From Pseudomonadota bacterium (GTDB taxonomy: Bacteria > Pseudomonadota > Gammaproteobacteria > Burkholderiales > Rhodocyclaceae): a stretch of DNA of 64,000 nt. Each line of letters opens with the position of its first letter. Within the stretch, counting starts at the first letter, position 1. Shown one piece after another: positions 36,579-45,269 of the stretch. The stretch is taken from positions 1 through 64,000 of the forward strand of contig JAFEDK010000026.1 of the NCBI GenBank assembly GCA_018241665.1. Direction: 5' to 3'. The notes below the pieces were generated by a model that did no database searches, had not been told where the DNA came from, and saw only the letters and a program-made list of their open reading frames with translations. The position numbers and the translations under genes are program-made.

Positions 36579-36590
36579 GGTCTTCTTCCT

Positions 36591-37316
36591 TTATTCCGAG
36601 ATCAGGTGATTGCCGCTGGCGGCCATCGAGTCGGCCGACTTGAGCAGGCGCATCTGGATTTCAAACTCGCGGTTGAGGCTCATGGTCGCGACCATTTCCT
36701 CCACCGCCGAGACGTTGCTGCTTTCCAGGTGCCCGCTGCTGACCGTCACCGCCTCATCGACCGGCAGCGGTGCGCCGTTGCGGGCGACGATCAGGCCGGC
36801 CTCGTTCTTGGTGAGCTGGGCCGCGTCGGCGCGCACCAGCTTCAGCCGGTCCACCGGCTGCATGTCGCGCTGGCCGGGGGACAGCACGGAGATCGTGCCG
36901 TCCTTGCCGATCTCCACCTGGCTGAAGGGCGGCAGCACGATCGGGCCGTCGTCGCCGAGCACCGGGTGGCCATTGACGCTCAGCGCCCCCTCACCGTCGA
37001 CGGTCAGGTTGCCGGCCCGGGTGTAGGCCTCGCCGCCCTGCCAGCGCACCGCCAGCAGGCCTTCGCCGCCGAGCGCCACGTCCAGCTCGCGGCCGGTCTC
37101 GCGTACGCCGCCGCCACGCATGTTCAGGCTGTTGGCCTGCAGCTGGCTGAAGTGCCGGCTGTCGTAGCCGAAGCCCGGCACCGCCTGGCTGGTGGCCAGC
37201 TCCAGGTCGGCGCGGAAGCCGCTGGTGTCGGCGTTGGCCAGGTTGTTGGCGCGCACCTGCTGGGCGTGCAGCGCCCGCTCGGCGCCGCTCATGATGGTGT
37301 AGATCAGCGCATCCAT
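36591..37316 (-). CDS. flgF: Proximal rod protein FlgF (LfgF)
   Basis: 241 residues. N-terminal ALHAQQVRANNLANADTSGFRADLE and C-terminal LESSNVSAVEEMVATMSLNREFEIQMRLLKSADSMAASGNHLISE match FlgF. It ends just before flgG and begins three bases after flgE, a tight operon. Confidence 0.95.
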   Translation of the reverse strand: MDALIYTIMSGAERALHAQQVRANNLANADTSGFRADLELATSQAVPGFGYDSRHFSQLQANSLNMRGGGVRETGRELDVALGGEGLLAVRWQGGEAYTRAGNLTVDGEGALSVNGHPVLGDDGPIVLPPFSQVEIGKDGTISVLSPGQRDMQPVDRLKLVRADAAQLTKNEAGLIVARNGAPLPVDEAVTVSSGHLESSNVSAVEEMVATMSLNREFEIQMRLLKSADSMAASGNHLISE

Positions 37317-37319
37317 GGC

Positions 37320-38504
37320 TTAGATGGCCTGCATCAGGTTCTGCATCATCTGGCTCTGCGCGGTGATCACCTTGGTGTTGGCCTGGTAGTTGCGCTGGGC
37401 CGTCATCAGGTTGACCAGTTCGCCGGTCAGCTCGACGTTGGACTGTTCCAGCGCGCTGGCGGTCAGCTTGCCGGCCAGGCCGCTGCCGGGGGTGAAGAAC
37501 AGCGGCGTGCCGGAATCGTTGGACATGATCCAGCTGGTGCCACCGGCCGGGGTCAGCGCACCTTCGTCGGGAAAGGTCGCCAGCGCGATGGTGCCGGCAC
37601 GCTGCTTCTGGCCGTTGCTGTACTGGACCATGATGCCGCCGTCGTCGGCGATCTGGACGCTGCTGAGGGAGCCGGAGGCGTAGCCATTGGCGGCGTTGGC
37701 GCTGGTGGTGGCCTCGCCGGCGAACAGGGTGGAGCCGCTGTAGTTGATGTTCACCGCCAGCGCATCCGCGCCGGTCGGCGTACCCAGGGCCAGCGCAACC
37801 GGGGCGACCGGCGCGGTGAGCTGGCCGGAGACGTTGAACTGCAGCGCCGTGGTGGCGGGCAGCACCGTGGCGTCGAAACCGTAGTGCACGGTGACCTCGT
37901 TGGTGCCGGTCTTGACGAAGTACTGGGTCACGCTGTGCTGGGCGCCAAGGGAGTCATACACCACCGAGACCATCGAGCTGTTGAAGGTCTGCGGGTCGGT
38001 CGCATCGAAGGGCAGCGCCGGCACGCTCCAGTCGGCCGACATGTTGGCGACGTACTCCAGCTTGTCGGTGGCCTTCGCCGCCACCTGGCCGGCCGGCACC
38101 TTCAGGTCGCCCATCGCGCCAAGGGTGGTGCTGCCGGCCAGGGCGGCATAGCCCTGCACGTGGCGCCCCGAGCCATCGACCACGTAGCCGTCCTTGTTCA
38201 CCGAGAAGACCCCGACGCGGCTATAGACGGACTGGCCGGAGATGTCCTTGCTGACGAAGAAGCCGCGCCCGAGGATCGCCGCATCCATGCTGCGCCCGGT
38301 GCTCTGCACGCCGCCGCCGACGCCGATGCTCTGGGTCTGGGAGGAGACGGTGGCGCCGGTGGACTGGGTGCCGGCGTATACCGACGAGAAATTGGCGCGG
38401 CTGGACTTGAAGCCGTAGGTGGCGGAGTTGGCGATGTTGTTGCTGATGGTGTCCAGCTGGGTGTTGACCGCATTGATGCCGGACAGGGCGATTTCGAAGC
38501 TCAT
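37320..38504 (-). CDS. flgE: Flagellar hook protein FlgE (LfgE)
   Basis: 394 residues. N-terminus SFEIALSGINAVNTQLDTISNNIANSATYGFKSSRANF, hook core with VSVVYDSLGAQHSVTQYFVK, and C-terminus EQSNVELTGELVNLMTAQRNYQANTKVITAQSQMMQNLMQAI are typical. Polymerises into the hook with FlgD as cap. Confidence 0.96.
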   Translation of the reverse strand: MSFEIALSGINAVNTQLDTISNNIANSATYGFKSSRANFSSVYAGTQSTGATVSSQTQSIGVGGGVQSTGRSMDAAILGRGFFVSKDISGQSVYSRVGVFSVNKDGYVVDGSGRHVQGYAALAGSTTLGAMGDLKVPAGQVAAKATDKLEYVANMSADWSVPALPFDATDPQTFNSSMVSVVYDSLGAQHSVTQYFVKTGTNEVTVHYGFDATVLPATTALQFNVSGQLTAPVAPVALALGTPTGADALAVNINYSGSTLFAGEATTSANAANGYASGSLSSVQIADDGGIMVQYSNGQKQRAGTIALATFPDEGALTPAGGTSWIMSNDSGTPLFFTPGSGLAGKLTASALEQSNVELTGELVNLMTAQRNYQANTKVITAQSQMMQNLMQAI

Positions 38505-38551
38505 GATGGATTCCTTGTGACGGGGCTATTCGGTGGGCTCGGTCGGAAAAC

Positions 38552-39214
38552 TCAACCTGCGGGACTGTTGAAACCGGTGATCGCCGACGAGCCGATCTCG
38601 CCGACGTTGGCGACCTTCAGCACCACGCCCGAGCCTGCGGAGACGCGGACGCTCTCCAGCTTGCCGGTGAGGTCCACCGCCGGGGTCTCGCCGCCGTCGG
38701 TCTTCACCGCGATGCGGTAGCGCCCGGGCGCCAGGCCCAGGCTGGCCGGGTCGAGGCTGAAGCTGTTGAGGCCGGCGCCGGCGCTGCCGAGGGCCACGCT
38801 GTAGGCCTGGCCCAGCGCATCGGTCAGCACCAGGCTGGTCGCGCTGCTGCCGCTGGCCAGCTCGAAGCGGCCAGCGAGGGGCTGGCTGCCGAGCTCCACG
38901 CTGTCGCTGCGCACCGTCACCTCGCTGCCGACGCGGGCGCCGAGCAGCAGGGTCTGCAGGCCGTCCAGCTGGGTGGCGGCGCTCTTGCCCTGGCTGACCA
39001 GGGACTGCAGCGACGAAGTCTGGCTGAGCTGGCTCAGCTGGGTCACGAACTGGGAGGCGTCCTGCGGATTGAGGGGGTCCTGGTTCTTGATCTGGGCCAC
39101 CAGCAGGGTCATGAACATGTCGCCGCTCAGGTCGAGCCCGTTGCCCTTGACGGTGCCGGTGTCGCTCGCCGCGGAACCGGTGGCGGTGGTGGAGGAATTG
39201 AAGACGGCGCTCAT
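38552..39214 (-). CDS. flgD: Hook-capping protein FlgD (LfgD)
   Basis: 220 residues. The capping core FMTLLVAQIKNQDPLNPQDASQFVTQLSQLSQTSSLQ is diagnostic, followed by an FnIII/FLG-type beta domain (SGSSATSLVLTDALGQ...LAPGRYRIAVKTDGG). It precedes flgE by 47 bases, the widest gap in this operon. Confidence 0.95.
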   Translation of the reverse strand: MSAVFNSSTTATGSAASDTGTVKGNGLDLSGDMFMTLLVAQIKNQDPLNPQDASQFVTQLSQLSQTSSLQSLVSQGKSAATQLDGLQTLLLGARVGSEVTVRSDSVELGSQPLAGRFELASGSSATSLVLTDALGQAYSVALGSAGAGLNSFSLDPASLGLAPGRYRIAVKTDGGETPAVDLTGKLESVRVSAGSGVVLKVANVGEIGSSAITGFNSPAG

Positions 39215-39215
39215 C

Positions 39216-39635
39216 TCAGTTCTCCCCCATGCGCAGCAGGGCCTGCTGCATGCCCTTCACGCGGCCGAGCACTTCGACGTTGGTCTCGAAGGCGCGGGAG
39301 GCTTCCATCATGTCGGTCATCTCGGCCACCGAGTTGACGTTGGGATAGAACACCATGCCGTCCTCGTTGGCCTGGGGATTGCCCGGCTCGTACACCTTGC
39401 GCACCGGCTCGCTGCTCTGCACCACGTCGAGCACGCGCACGCCGGCGGCGGCCGGCTCGCCGTCCATGCCGCCCTGGTAGAGGGTCGCGAAGACCGGCTT
39501 GCGGGCGTGGTAGGTCTTGTCCTCGCTGGCGGCGGCGGTCTGGGCGTTGGCCAGGTTGCTGGCCACCGTGTTGAGGCGCAGGCTCTGGGCCGTCATTGCC
39601 GCCCCGGCGATCTGCGCAATGCTTCTGAACGACAT
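39216..39635 (-). CDS. flgC: Proximal rod protein FlgC (LfgC)
   Basis: 139 residues. MTAQSLRLNTVASNLANAQTAA at the start, VYEPGNPQANEDGMVFYPNVNSVAEMTDMMEASRAFETNVEVL at the end, the standard FlgC motifs. It starts three bases after flgB. Confidence 0.95.
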   Translation of the reverse strand: MSFRSIAQIAGAAMTAQSLRLNTVASNLANAQTAAASEDKTYHARKPVFATLYQGGMDGEPAAAGVRVLDVVQSSEPVRKVYEPGNPQANEDGMVFYPNVNSVAEMTDMMEASRAFETNVEVLGRVKGMQQALLRMGEN

Positions 39636-39638
39636 GTC

Positions 39639-39998
39639 TTATTGCCCCTCGATGACTCGGGCCAGGCCCTTGAGTTTCATGTTGATAAAGCTCAGGCTGG
39701 TCTGGAAATCCGACGCGTTCTGGGAGAACGCGGCCTGCTCGACGCCCAGCTCGACGGTGTTGCCGTCGGCCGTTGCCTGGTTGGGCACCCGGTAGCGCAG
39801 CTCGGCGGCATCACCACCGGGCACAGCGCCCTGCCCCGCCAGCGCCTCGCGGAGGCTGGCCGAGAAGTCCACGTCGCGCGCCTGGTAGCCCGGCGTGTTT
39901 TCATTGGCGATGTTGGATGCCAGAATCCTCGTCCGCTCGGCACGCAGCTTCAGCGTGTCGGCATGGACTCCAAGAGCCTTGTCGAAATCGATACTCAT
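39639..39998 (-). CDS. flgB: Proximal rod protein FlgB (LfgB)
   Basis: 119 residues: FDKALGVHADTLKLRAERTRILASNIANENTPGYQARDVDF and the C-terminal FQTSLSFINMKLKGLARVIEGQ. First gene of flgBCDEFGHIJ. Its ATG (minus strand 39998-39996) overlaps the ATG of the divergent flgA gene, forming CATG. GGGGGA lies upstream as ribosome site. No promoter was recognised in the adjoining flgA sequence. Confidence 0.95.
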   Translation of the reverse strand: MSIDFDKALGVHADTLKLRAERTRILASNIANENTPGYQARDVDFSASLREALAGQGAVPGGDAAELRYRVPNQATADGNTVELGVEQAAFSQNASDFQTSLSFINMKLKGLARVIEGQ

Positions 39999-40719
39999 GC
40001 GTTTTCCCCCTACATCCAGATCCGTAATCAATGCCCTGCTCGCCGCCCTGCTGGCCGCCGGCACCTTGCCGGCCCAAGCCGACACGGCAAGCGAGGTGGC
40101 GCGGGCGGCGCGCCAGTTCCTGACTGGCGAGGCGGCCCGGCTGGGGCTGGTGGAGCCGCAGTTCACCGTCGAGGTGAGCGGCAGCCCGGCGAAGGCCCAA
40201 CCCTGCCCCAAACCCGTCAGCGTCGAGCCCGCCGACACCCAGTTTCCGTCGCGCATGCGCTTCGTCGCCCGTTGCGCGGCGGCCGGCTGGAGCGAGACAT
40301 ACACGGTGCGCGCCGAGGTCAGCGCCCAGGTCGTCGTCGCCGCCAGCCAGCTCAACAGCGGCCAGCCCATCGTCGCGGACGACCTGCGGCTGGAGCGGCG
40401 CACGCTGGTGAACCTGCAGGACGCCCTGTCCGACCCGGCAGCGCTCGTCGGCATGGCCAGCCGGCGTGCGCTGCGGCCAGGGCAGCCGGTGGACCGCCGC
40501 GCGCTGGCCCCGGCGGTGCTGGTGCGCCGCGGCGCCAGCGTGACCATCGTGGCGCGCAACCAGGGCATCCTGGTCAGCTCGACCGGCGAAGCCACCGAGA
40601 CCGGACGGCGCGACGACGTGATCGGCGTGCGCAACAGCGCCACCGGCCGGGTGATCCGGGCGCGGGTGACGGGCGCGAACGAGGTGGAGCCGGTCGGCAT
40701 CGTTCACTCCCCCGACTGA
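39997..40719 (+). CDS. flgA: P-ring assembly chaperone FlgA (LfgA)
   Basis: 240 residues. Signal peptide (VINALLAALLAAGTLPAQA) then the chaperone domain with SQLNSGQPIVADDLRLERRTL, the SAF-like beta-clip, and the end VIRARVTGANEVEPVGIV. Periplasmic helper of FlgI. The ATG at 39997 overlaps the divergent flgB start; there is no good ribosome site, so an alternative start inside flgB antisense cannot be excluded. Its 3' end overlaps the convergent muramidase gene by 16 bases. Confidence 0.92.
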   Translation: MRFPPTSRSVINALLAALLAAGTLPAQADTASEVARAARQFLTGEAARLGLVEPQFTVEVSGSPAKAQPCPKPVSVEPADTQFPSRMRFVARCAAAGWSETYTVRAEVSAQVVVAASQLNSGQPIVADDLRLERRTLVNLQDALSDPAALVGMASRRALRPGQPVDRRALAPAVLVRRGASVTIVARNQGILVSSTGEATETGRRDDVIGVRNSATGRVIRARVTGANEVEPVGIVHSPD

Positions 40720-41432
40720 AGCCGGGCGGCGATGCGCGCCAGCTTGGCCCCGTACTGGGGATCGGTGGCGTAGCCGCCCCGGGCCAGGCCACGGGCGTAG
40801 GCAGCCACGTCGCCGCCGGTGTTGAGGGCGCCCTGGTAGCGCGGGTTGTCGAGCAGCAGGCGGCCGAAGTCGCGGAAGGCCTCGCCGGGGTTGGCGTAGC
40901 TGCGGAAGCGCTCGGTCCGGGTCAGCTTGGCGCCGCCTTCGTATTCGGTCGTGGCGATGCTTGCGCTGTCGCCCTGCCACGCCCCGCCGGCCTTGAGGCC
41001 GAACAGGTTGTGGGTGTCGCGGCCGTCGGACTGGCGGATCGGCCGCTGGCCCCAGCCCGACTCCAGCGCCGCCTGGGCGGCCAGGATCTCCGGCGACACG
41101 CCGAGGCGGCGCCCGGTCTCGGCGGCCAGCGGGGCGATGGCATCGAGGAAGGCACGCCCATCCACCGGCAGCCCGTCCGGCTGGCCCGCCGCACTGACCG
41201 GATCAGCGGCCACCGGCACCATGCCCTGGCGGGCCAGGTAAGCACGCGCCGCCGCGTCGAGGCCCATCACGGCGTCGCTGTCGCCACCGCCGTTCTCGAT
41301 GAAGTTCGTCACGTCCTGCTTCACGTCGCGCATCAGCGCCGCGAAGTCGCCCTGGCCGGCACCCCCGGTGGGCAAGGCGACGGCGTCGAAGGCCGCCGCA
41401 CCGGCACGGAAGGCGGCGTCAGGCCGGAGCAT
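40704..41432 (-). CDS. Flagellar peptidoglycan hydrolase (stand-alone FlgJ muramidase domain)
   Basis: About 242 residues. A short N-terminal part (about 1-90) precedes a glucosaminidase domain with VSPEILAAQAALESGWGQRPI (catalytic Glu in ALESGWG), NLFGLKAG, TTEYEGG, FRSYANPGEAFRDFGRLL and PRYQGAL. This is the domain normally fused to the FlgJ rod scaffold. It has no obvious signal peptide, as expected for flagellar type III export. The start at 41432 is chosen for GGAG nine bases upstream; ATG at 41447 is the alternative. It follows flgN in the same operon. Confidence 0.9.
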   Translation of the reverse strand: MLRPDAAFRAGAAAFDAVALPTGGAGQGDFAALMRDVKQDVTNFIENGGGDSDAVMGLDAAARAYLARQGMVPVAADPVSAAGQPDGLPVDGRAFLDAIAPLAAETGRRLGVSPEILAAQAALESGWGQRPIRQSDGRDTHNLFGLKAGGAWQGDSASIATTEYEGGAKLTRTERFRSYANPGEAFRDFGRLLLDNPRYQGALNTGGDVAAYARGLARGGYATDPQYGAKLARIAARLQSGE

Positions 41433-41877
41433 AGATACCGTCTCCATCCGTGAGCACGCGCTGCATGATTTCCTGCTGATCCATCAGCAGCTGGCCATTG
41501 CGGCCATTGAGGGCCTTGCACTCGTGTACCAGCACGCACAGGGTCATCCAGTCCGACGCGGCGGCGCCGCGCTGCGACACCGGCAGATGGGCCAGCAGGG
41601 CCGGCACCGCGTCCGCCGGCGGCATGCCCGGCAGCGCCGTGGCGAACACCCGCAGCAACCCGTTGCGCTGGCGGCGGCGCTCGTCGAGGGCATTGCACAG
41701 CGCGACGATCTCCTCGGCGAGCCGGGCCAGCCGGCCGTTGTCGTGGCGCAGGGCGGCGTCGAACTGGGCCTCGAGCCGTTCCCGCAGCCGCTCGTAATCG
41801 GCTACGTCGGCGTGCACGCCGGCGGCGAGGCCGTGGAGCGCCTGGGCGGGCTTGGCAGGCAGCGTCGGCTGGGTCAT
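41419..41877 (-). CDS. flgN: Flagellar export chaperone FlgN
   Basis: 152 residues, mostly helical (DYERLRERLEAQFDAAL...LARLAEEIVALCNALDERRRQRNGLLRVF), the usual FlgN pattern: chaperone of FlgK and FlgL. Its start overlaps the flgM stop by four bases (ATGA). It also overlaps the start of the muramidase gene. Confidence 0.87.
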   Translation of the reverse strand: MTQPTLPAKPAQALHGLAAGVHADVADYERLRERLEAQFDAALRHDNGRLARLAEEIVALCNALDERRRQRNGLLRVFATALPGMPPADAVPALLAHLPVSQRGAAASDWMTLCVLVHECKALNGRNGQLLMDQQEIMQRVLTDGDGIYAPA

Positions 41878-42158
41878 CGACGCGTGCCGTGGTAGCGGTC
41901 GATCAGGCCGGCCAGCTTGCCTGCGTCGAAGGGCAGCTCGCCCTTGGCCAGGGCTTCGCGCAAGGCATTCACCTTGGCCTGGTCGATCTCGGGCAGCGCC
42001 TGCAGGGCTTCCTTCGCCTGCTGCAGCACGGCCGACTGCAGGGGCGCCTGCTCGGCGGCGCCGGAAGCCGGGGTGACGGCGGGCGCGCCGCTGACCGGGG
42101 CGACCTCGGAAGTCGCCGCGGCGGAGGTCATCGGGATGGAAGGGCCGGAAATCTTCAT
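41874..42158 (-). CDS. flgM: Anti-sigma-28 factor FlgM
   Basis: 94 residues. MKISGPSIP start; C-terminal part DQAKVNALREALAKGELPFDAGKLAGLIDRYH matches the sigma-binding region of FlgM. It lies 31 bases after motB, in the same operon as the sigma factor it should bind (fliA), so sigma and anti-sigma are co-transcribed. No promoter fits in the 31-base gap. Confidence 0.9.
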   Translation of the reverse strand: MKISGPSIPMTSAAATSEVAPVSGAPAVTPASGAAEQAPLQSAVLQQAKEALQALPEIDQAKVNALREALAKGELPFDAGKLAGLIDRYHGTRR

Positions 42159-42189
42159 TCGGGACTCTCTGGGTTTGGTTCGCATGGGC

Positions 42190-43176
42190 TTAGCGGGCAG
42201 CGCCCTCCAGCAGACGACGCACGTCGGCGCCCTGACGGGCATCGCCGGCGCGCGGCAGGCCGACATTGACACCGTCGATCAGCGGGGCCACCGCGGCGGG
42301 CATGCCGAAGGTGGCGGACAGGCTGCGGGCCTGCTCGCTGCTCAGGATCAGCAGTTCGATGCGGCGGTTCACCGCCGCGCGGGGGTTCTTCGGGTCGATC
42401 GGCGCCCGGTCGGCCATGCCCACCACCTGCAGCACGCTGTCCGGGCGCATGCCGCCGGCCAGCAGGTTGAGGCGCGCGCGCATGGCCCGCTCGTTGGACA
42501 GGGTCCAGTTGGAATAGGCCGACGGGCCGGCGTCCGCGTACTGCATGGCGTCGGTGTGGCCGAGGATCAGCATCTGGTTCTCGATGCGCGCGAACAGCGG
42601 CCCCATCTTGCGCAGCAGGGCACGGAAGGGTTCGCTGGGCAGCGCCGAGCCACGGGCGAACATGCCGCTCTGGTCGGTGTCGTGGAGCATCACGCGCAGG
42701 CCCTGCTGGCTCACCTCGGTCAGCAGGTTGCCGGCCAGGCCGGCTTCGGCGCTGAGGCGCTTCACCACCTCGGCCAGCTCCTGCATGTCGGCGGTGGTCT
42801 CGAGGCGGCTCTTCGACAGCTGCGGCTCCCGGCCGGCATGGCCATCGCCGTTGGAGCGCAGCCGGCCATTGGGGTCGTCGCCGTGATCGGGCACCGGAAA
42901 GCGGTCGATCAGGCTGCCGCGCGGCCCGCCCACCGCCTCCGGGCGGCGGCCGGCGCCCTCCTCCATCAGCTCGCCGCTGGCCGTGCGGGTGATGTCGGCC
43001 AGTTGCTCGGCGTTGCGGGCGGCCATCACCCACAGCACCAGGAACAGGCACATCAGTGCCAGGCAGAAATCGGCGAAGGCGACCTTCCAGGCGCTGCCGT
43101 GGCCCTCGTCGTCGTGCCGGCGGGAAACCCGCTTGACGACGGCTTCGCCGTGCTTCTTGTCGGCCAGGCTAGGCAT
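42190..43176 (-). CDS. motB: Flagellar motor stator protein MotB (LafU)
   Basis: About 328 residues. One membrane segment FADFCLALMCLFLVLWVMA with the essential proton-carrying Asp36, and a C-terminal OmpA-like peptidoglycan-binding domain (ILGHTDAMQYADAGPSAYSNWTLSNERAMRARLNLL...VVGMADRAP...NRRIELLI). ATG at 43176 overlaps the motA stop by eight bases and has GGAG seven bases upstream; an earlier ATG at 43194 is less likely. Confidence 0.95.
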   Translation of the reverse strand: MPSLADKKHGEAVVKRVSRRHDDEGHGSAWKVAFADFCLALMCLFLVLWVMAARNAEQLADITRTASGELMEEGAGRRPEAVGGPRGSLIDRFPVPDHGDDPNGRLRSNGDGHAGREPQLSKSRLETTADMQELAEVVKRLSAEAGLAGNLLTEVSQQGLRVMLHDTDQSGMFARGSALPSEPFRALLRKMGPLFARIENQMLILGHTDAMQYADAGPSAYSNWTLSNERAMRARLNLLAGGMRPDSVLQVVGMADRAPIDPKNPRAAVNRRIELLILSSEQARSLSATFGMPAAVAPLIDGVNVGLPRAGDARQGADVRRLLEGAAR

Positions 43177-44077
43177 TCGCGCGTGCTCCGCCACGACGCT
43201 GCATCACCGCGTCCGGATCGCCACTGAGGGCCATGATCCAGCTCTCCAGCTCGGCGAAGCTCGGCTTGATGTTGAGCTGCACGAGGCGCCGGCCGGCATC
43301 GATGGACAGCAGCGCCGGCTTGCCGGACACGTGGGTGACCAGCACCACCTTGACGCATTCGAGGGCCGACAGCTCCTGGGTGACCACCTGCTTCATCATG
43401 TTGGCGAGGGGGTCGAAGAGGCCGTAGCAGAAGAAGATGCCGATGAAGGTGCCGACCATCGCCGCCGCCACGCGCTCGGCGATCTCCGCCGAATTGGCGC
43501 CCTCGCCGACGGTGTTCATGGCCATCACGATGCCCAGCACCGCGGCCAGGATGCCGAAGCCCGGCATCGCCTCGGCGATCTTCGACAGGGACTTGGCGGG
43601 CTGATTCAGCTCGTCGTGGATGGACTCCAGCTCCTGCTCCAGCACGCCTTCCAGCTCGTGGGCGTTGATCTTGCCCATCGCCATCAGGCGGAAGTTGTCC
43701 ACGATGAAGGCCAGCAGCTTGGGCTCGTCGAGGATCAGCGGGTAGTTGCGGAACAGCGGGCTGTTGTGGGGCTCCTCCACGTGGGCGTCGAGGGCCTTGA
43801 GGCCGCCGGCGGCGGTCTGCAGCAGCTCGTACATCAGCAGCAGCAGCTGGCGCTGGAACTCGCGCCCCTGCTTGCGGCTGGTGACGATCTGGCGGATCTG
43901 CAGCCAGGTTTCGGCCAGCACGTGGCGCGGGTTGCCGAGCACCAGCGCGCCGAAGGCCGCGCCGCCGATGATCAGCAGCTCGACCGGCTGCCAGATGACC
44001 TTGAGGATGCCGCCGCCGAGCACGAAACCGCCGAAGACGGTGCCGAGGACAATGACGATTCCGATGAGTTGTTGCAT
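43169..44077 (-). CDS. motA: Flagellar motor stator protein MotA (LafT)
   Basis: 302 residues with four membrane segments and the large cytoplasmic loop. Conserved features are LRKVIWQPVELLIIGGAAFG-like TM2 region, NYPLILDEPKLLAFIVDNFRLM, and the TM3-TM4 block MPGFGILAAVLGIVMAMNTVGEGANSAEIAERVAAAMVGTFIGIFFCYGLFDPLA. Position after fliA matches lafS-lafT-lafU. Confidence 0.95.
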   Translation of the reverse strand: MQQLIGIVIVLGTVFGGFVLGGGILKVIWQPVELLIIGGAAFGALVLGNPRHVLAETWLQIRQIVTSRKQGREFQRQLLLLMYELLQTAAGGLKALDAHVEEPHNSPLFRNYPLILDEPKLLAFIVDNFRLMAMGKINAHELEGVLEQELESIHDELNQPAKSLSKIAEAMPGFGILAAVLGIVMAMNTVGEGANSAEIAERVAAAMVGTFIGIFFCYGLFDPLANMMKQVVTQELSALECVKVVLVTHVSGKPALLSIDAGRRLVQLNIKPSFAELESWIMALSGDPDAVMQRRGGARANA

Positions 44078-44102
44078 GTGCGTCGCTCCGCCGGTCTGGC
44101 GT

Positions 44103-44801
44103 TCAGTGCTGCAGGCACGCCCGCATCTTGCGGAGCGCCCCCTTGTTGATCTGGCAGACCCGCGCTTCGGTGAGATCGAGCACCGCCGCGATCTCCTTCA
44201 GGCTCAGGTCGAATTCGTAGTACAGCTGGATGACCCGCTGCTCGCGCTCGTCGAGGGTCCGCAGGGCCTGCTCGATGCTGCGCCGGCGCACCAGCTGGGC
44301 CTCCGGCGACGGGCCGTCGGCGGACAGGCAGCCCATCTCCTGCAGCACCTCGTCGAAGCTGACCAGCACCTCGGCGTTCTCGGCGAGCAGGAACTCCTGA
44401 TAGCCTTCCGGGCTCAGGCCGAGGGCCTGCATCACCTCCGCCTCGCTGGGCTCGCGGCCGAGGCGGCGGCTGAGGGCGCGGATGCCGTCGCGCAGGCGAT
44501 GGCTCTCCTGGCGCACGCTGCGCGGCCGCCAGTCCTGGCGGCGCAGTTCGTCGAGCACCGCGCCGCGCACCCGCATCGAGGCGTAGGCGCCGAACTTCTC
44601 ATCGGGCGTGCCATAGCGGCGCAGGCAGTCGAGCAGGCCGAGCAGGCCGATCTGCTCCATGTCCTCGCGCTCCATCGCCGGCCCGACCTGGGAGCGCAGC
44701 TGGCGCACGATGCGCTTCACCAGCGGCACGTACTGCAGCAGGTGGCGCTGCTCGACGGCGCCGCTGCCCTGCAGTTCGGCGTACCCCGCGTACATGTCCA
44801 T
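44103..44801 (-). CDS. fliA: Flagellar sigma factor, sigma-28 family (LafS-like FliA)
   Basis: 232 residues with sigma regions 2 (YVPLVKRIVRQLRSQV...MEREDMEQIGLLGLLDCLRRYG...FGAYASMRVRGAVLDELRRQDW), 3 (REPSEAEVMQALGLS) and 4 (LDEREQRVIQLYYEFDLSLKEIAAVLDLTEARVCQINKGAL). Should direct flagellin, cap and junction genes. Encoded between fliL and motA, exactly as lafS in lateral loci. Confidence 0.95.
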   Translation of the reverse strand: MDMYAGYAELQGSGAVEQRHLLQYVPLVKRIVRQLRSQVGPAMEREDMEQIGLLGLLDCLRRYGTPDEKFGAYASMRVRGAVLDELRRQDWRPRSVRQESHRLRDGIRALSRRLGREPSEAEVMQALGLSPEGYQEFLLAENAEVLVSFDEVLQEMGCLSADGPSPEAQLVRRRSIEQALRTLDEREQRVIQLYYEFDLSLKEIAAVLDLTEARVCQINKGALRKMRACLQH

Positions 44802-44807
44802 GGCCGC

Positions 44808-45269
44808 TTACTCGATGATCAGCTTGCTGACCATCGCCTCGACGAAGGGCTTCTCGCCATGTTCGCGGGCGTAGCGGTCGTTGAAGGCGCGGTTGATGTT
44901 GGCGGCGAACTCCTCGAGGGTCATCGTCGAGGCCTTCTCATGGGTGTAGCGGGACAGCTCCATCACCGCCACGCTGCGCAACAGCGGCAGGTGTTCCTTG
45001 GCGCTCTTCTCGCTTTTCAGCGGGGTCTTGAAGACCAGGTCCATCGCCAGGTAGTGGCTCATCGGCTCGCCGGCGCCGCCGCGCAGCATGACGATCACCT
45101 TCTCCAGATTGATGTAGCGGTACTCCTGGGGGTCGACCGCCGCGGTGGCCTCGGCGCCCTTGTCCTGCGGGCGCAGCGTCCACCAGGCCGCCCCGGCGCT
45201 GATGCCGGCGGTCAGCAGCAGCGCGCCGGCCAGCAGGAGGGTTCGGGTCAGTTTGCTCATTTCGTTCAT
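44808..45269 (-). CDS. fliL: Flagellar basal-body-associated protein FliL (LafF)
   Basis: 153 residues. One N-terminal membrane helix (TLLLAGALLLTAGISAGAAWW) and a periplasmic FliL domain (YINLEKVIVMLRG...YLAMDLVFKTP). Start overlaps fliK stop by four bases (ATGA); ATG at 45260 is an alternative. Supports stator function. Confidence 0.9.
   Translation of the reverse strand: MNEMSKLTRTLLLAGALLLTAGISAGAAWWTLRPQDKGAEATAAVDPQEYRYINLEKVIVMLRGGAGEPMSHYLAMDLVFKTPLKSEKSAKEHLPLLRSVAVMELSRYTHEKASTMTLEEFAANINRAFNDRYAREHGEKPFVEAMVSKLIIE

Noticed and set aside
35325-38720. An 1131-codon open frame on the plus strand across flgE, flgF and flgG
   Set aside because: It is antisense to three well-identified rod and hook genes. 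GC-rich codon bias explains it.
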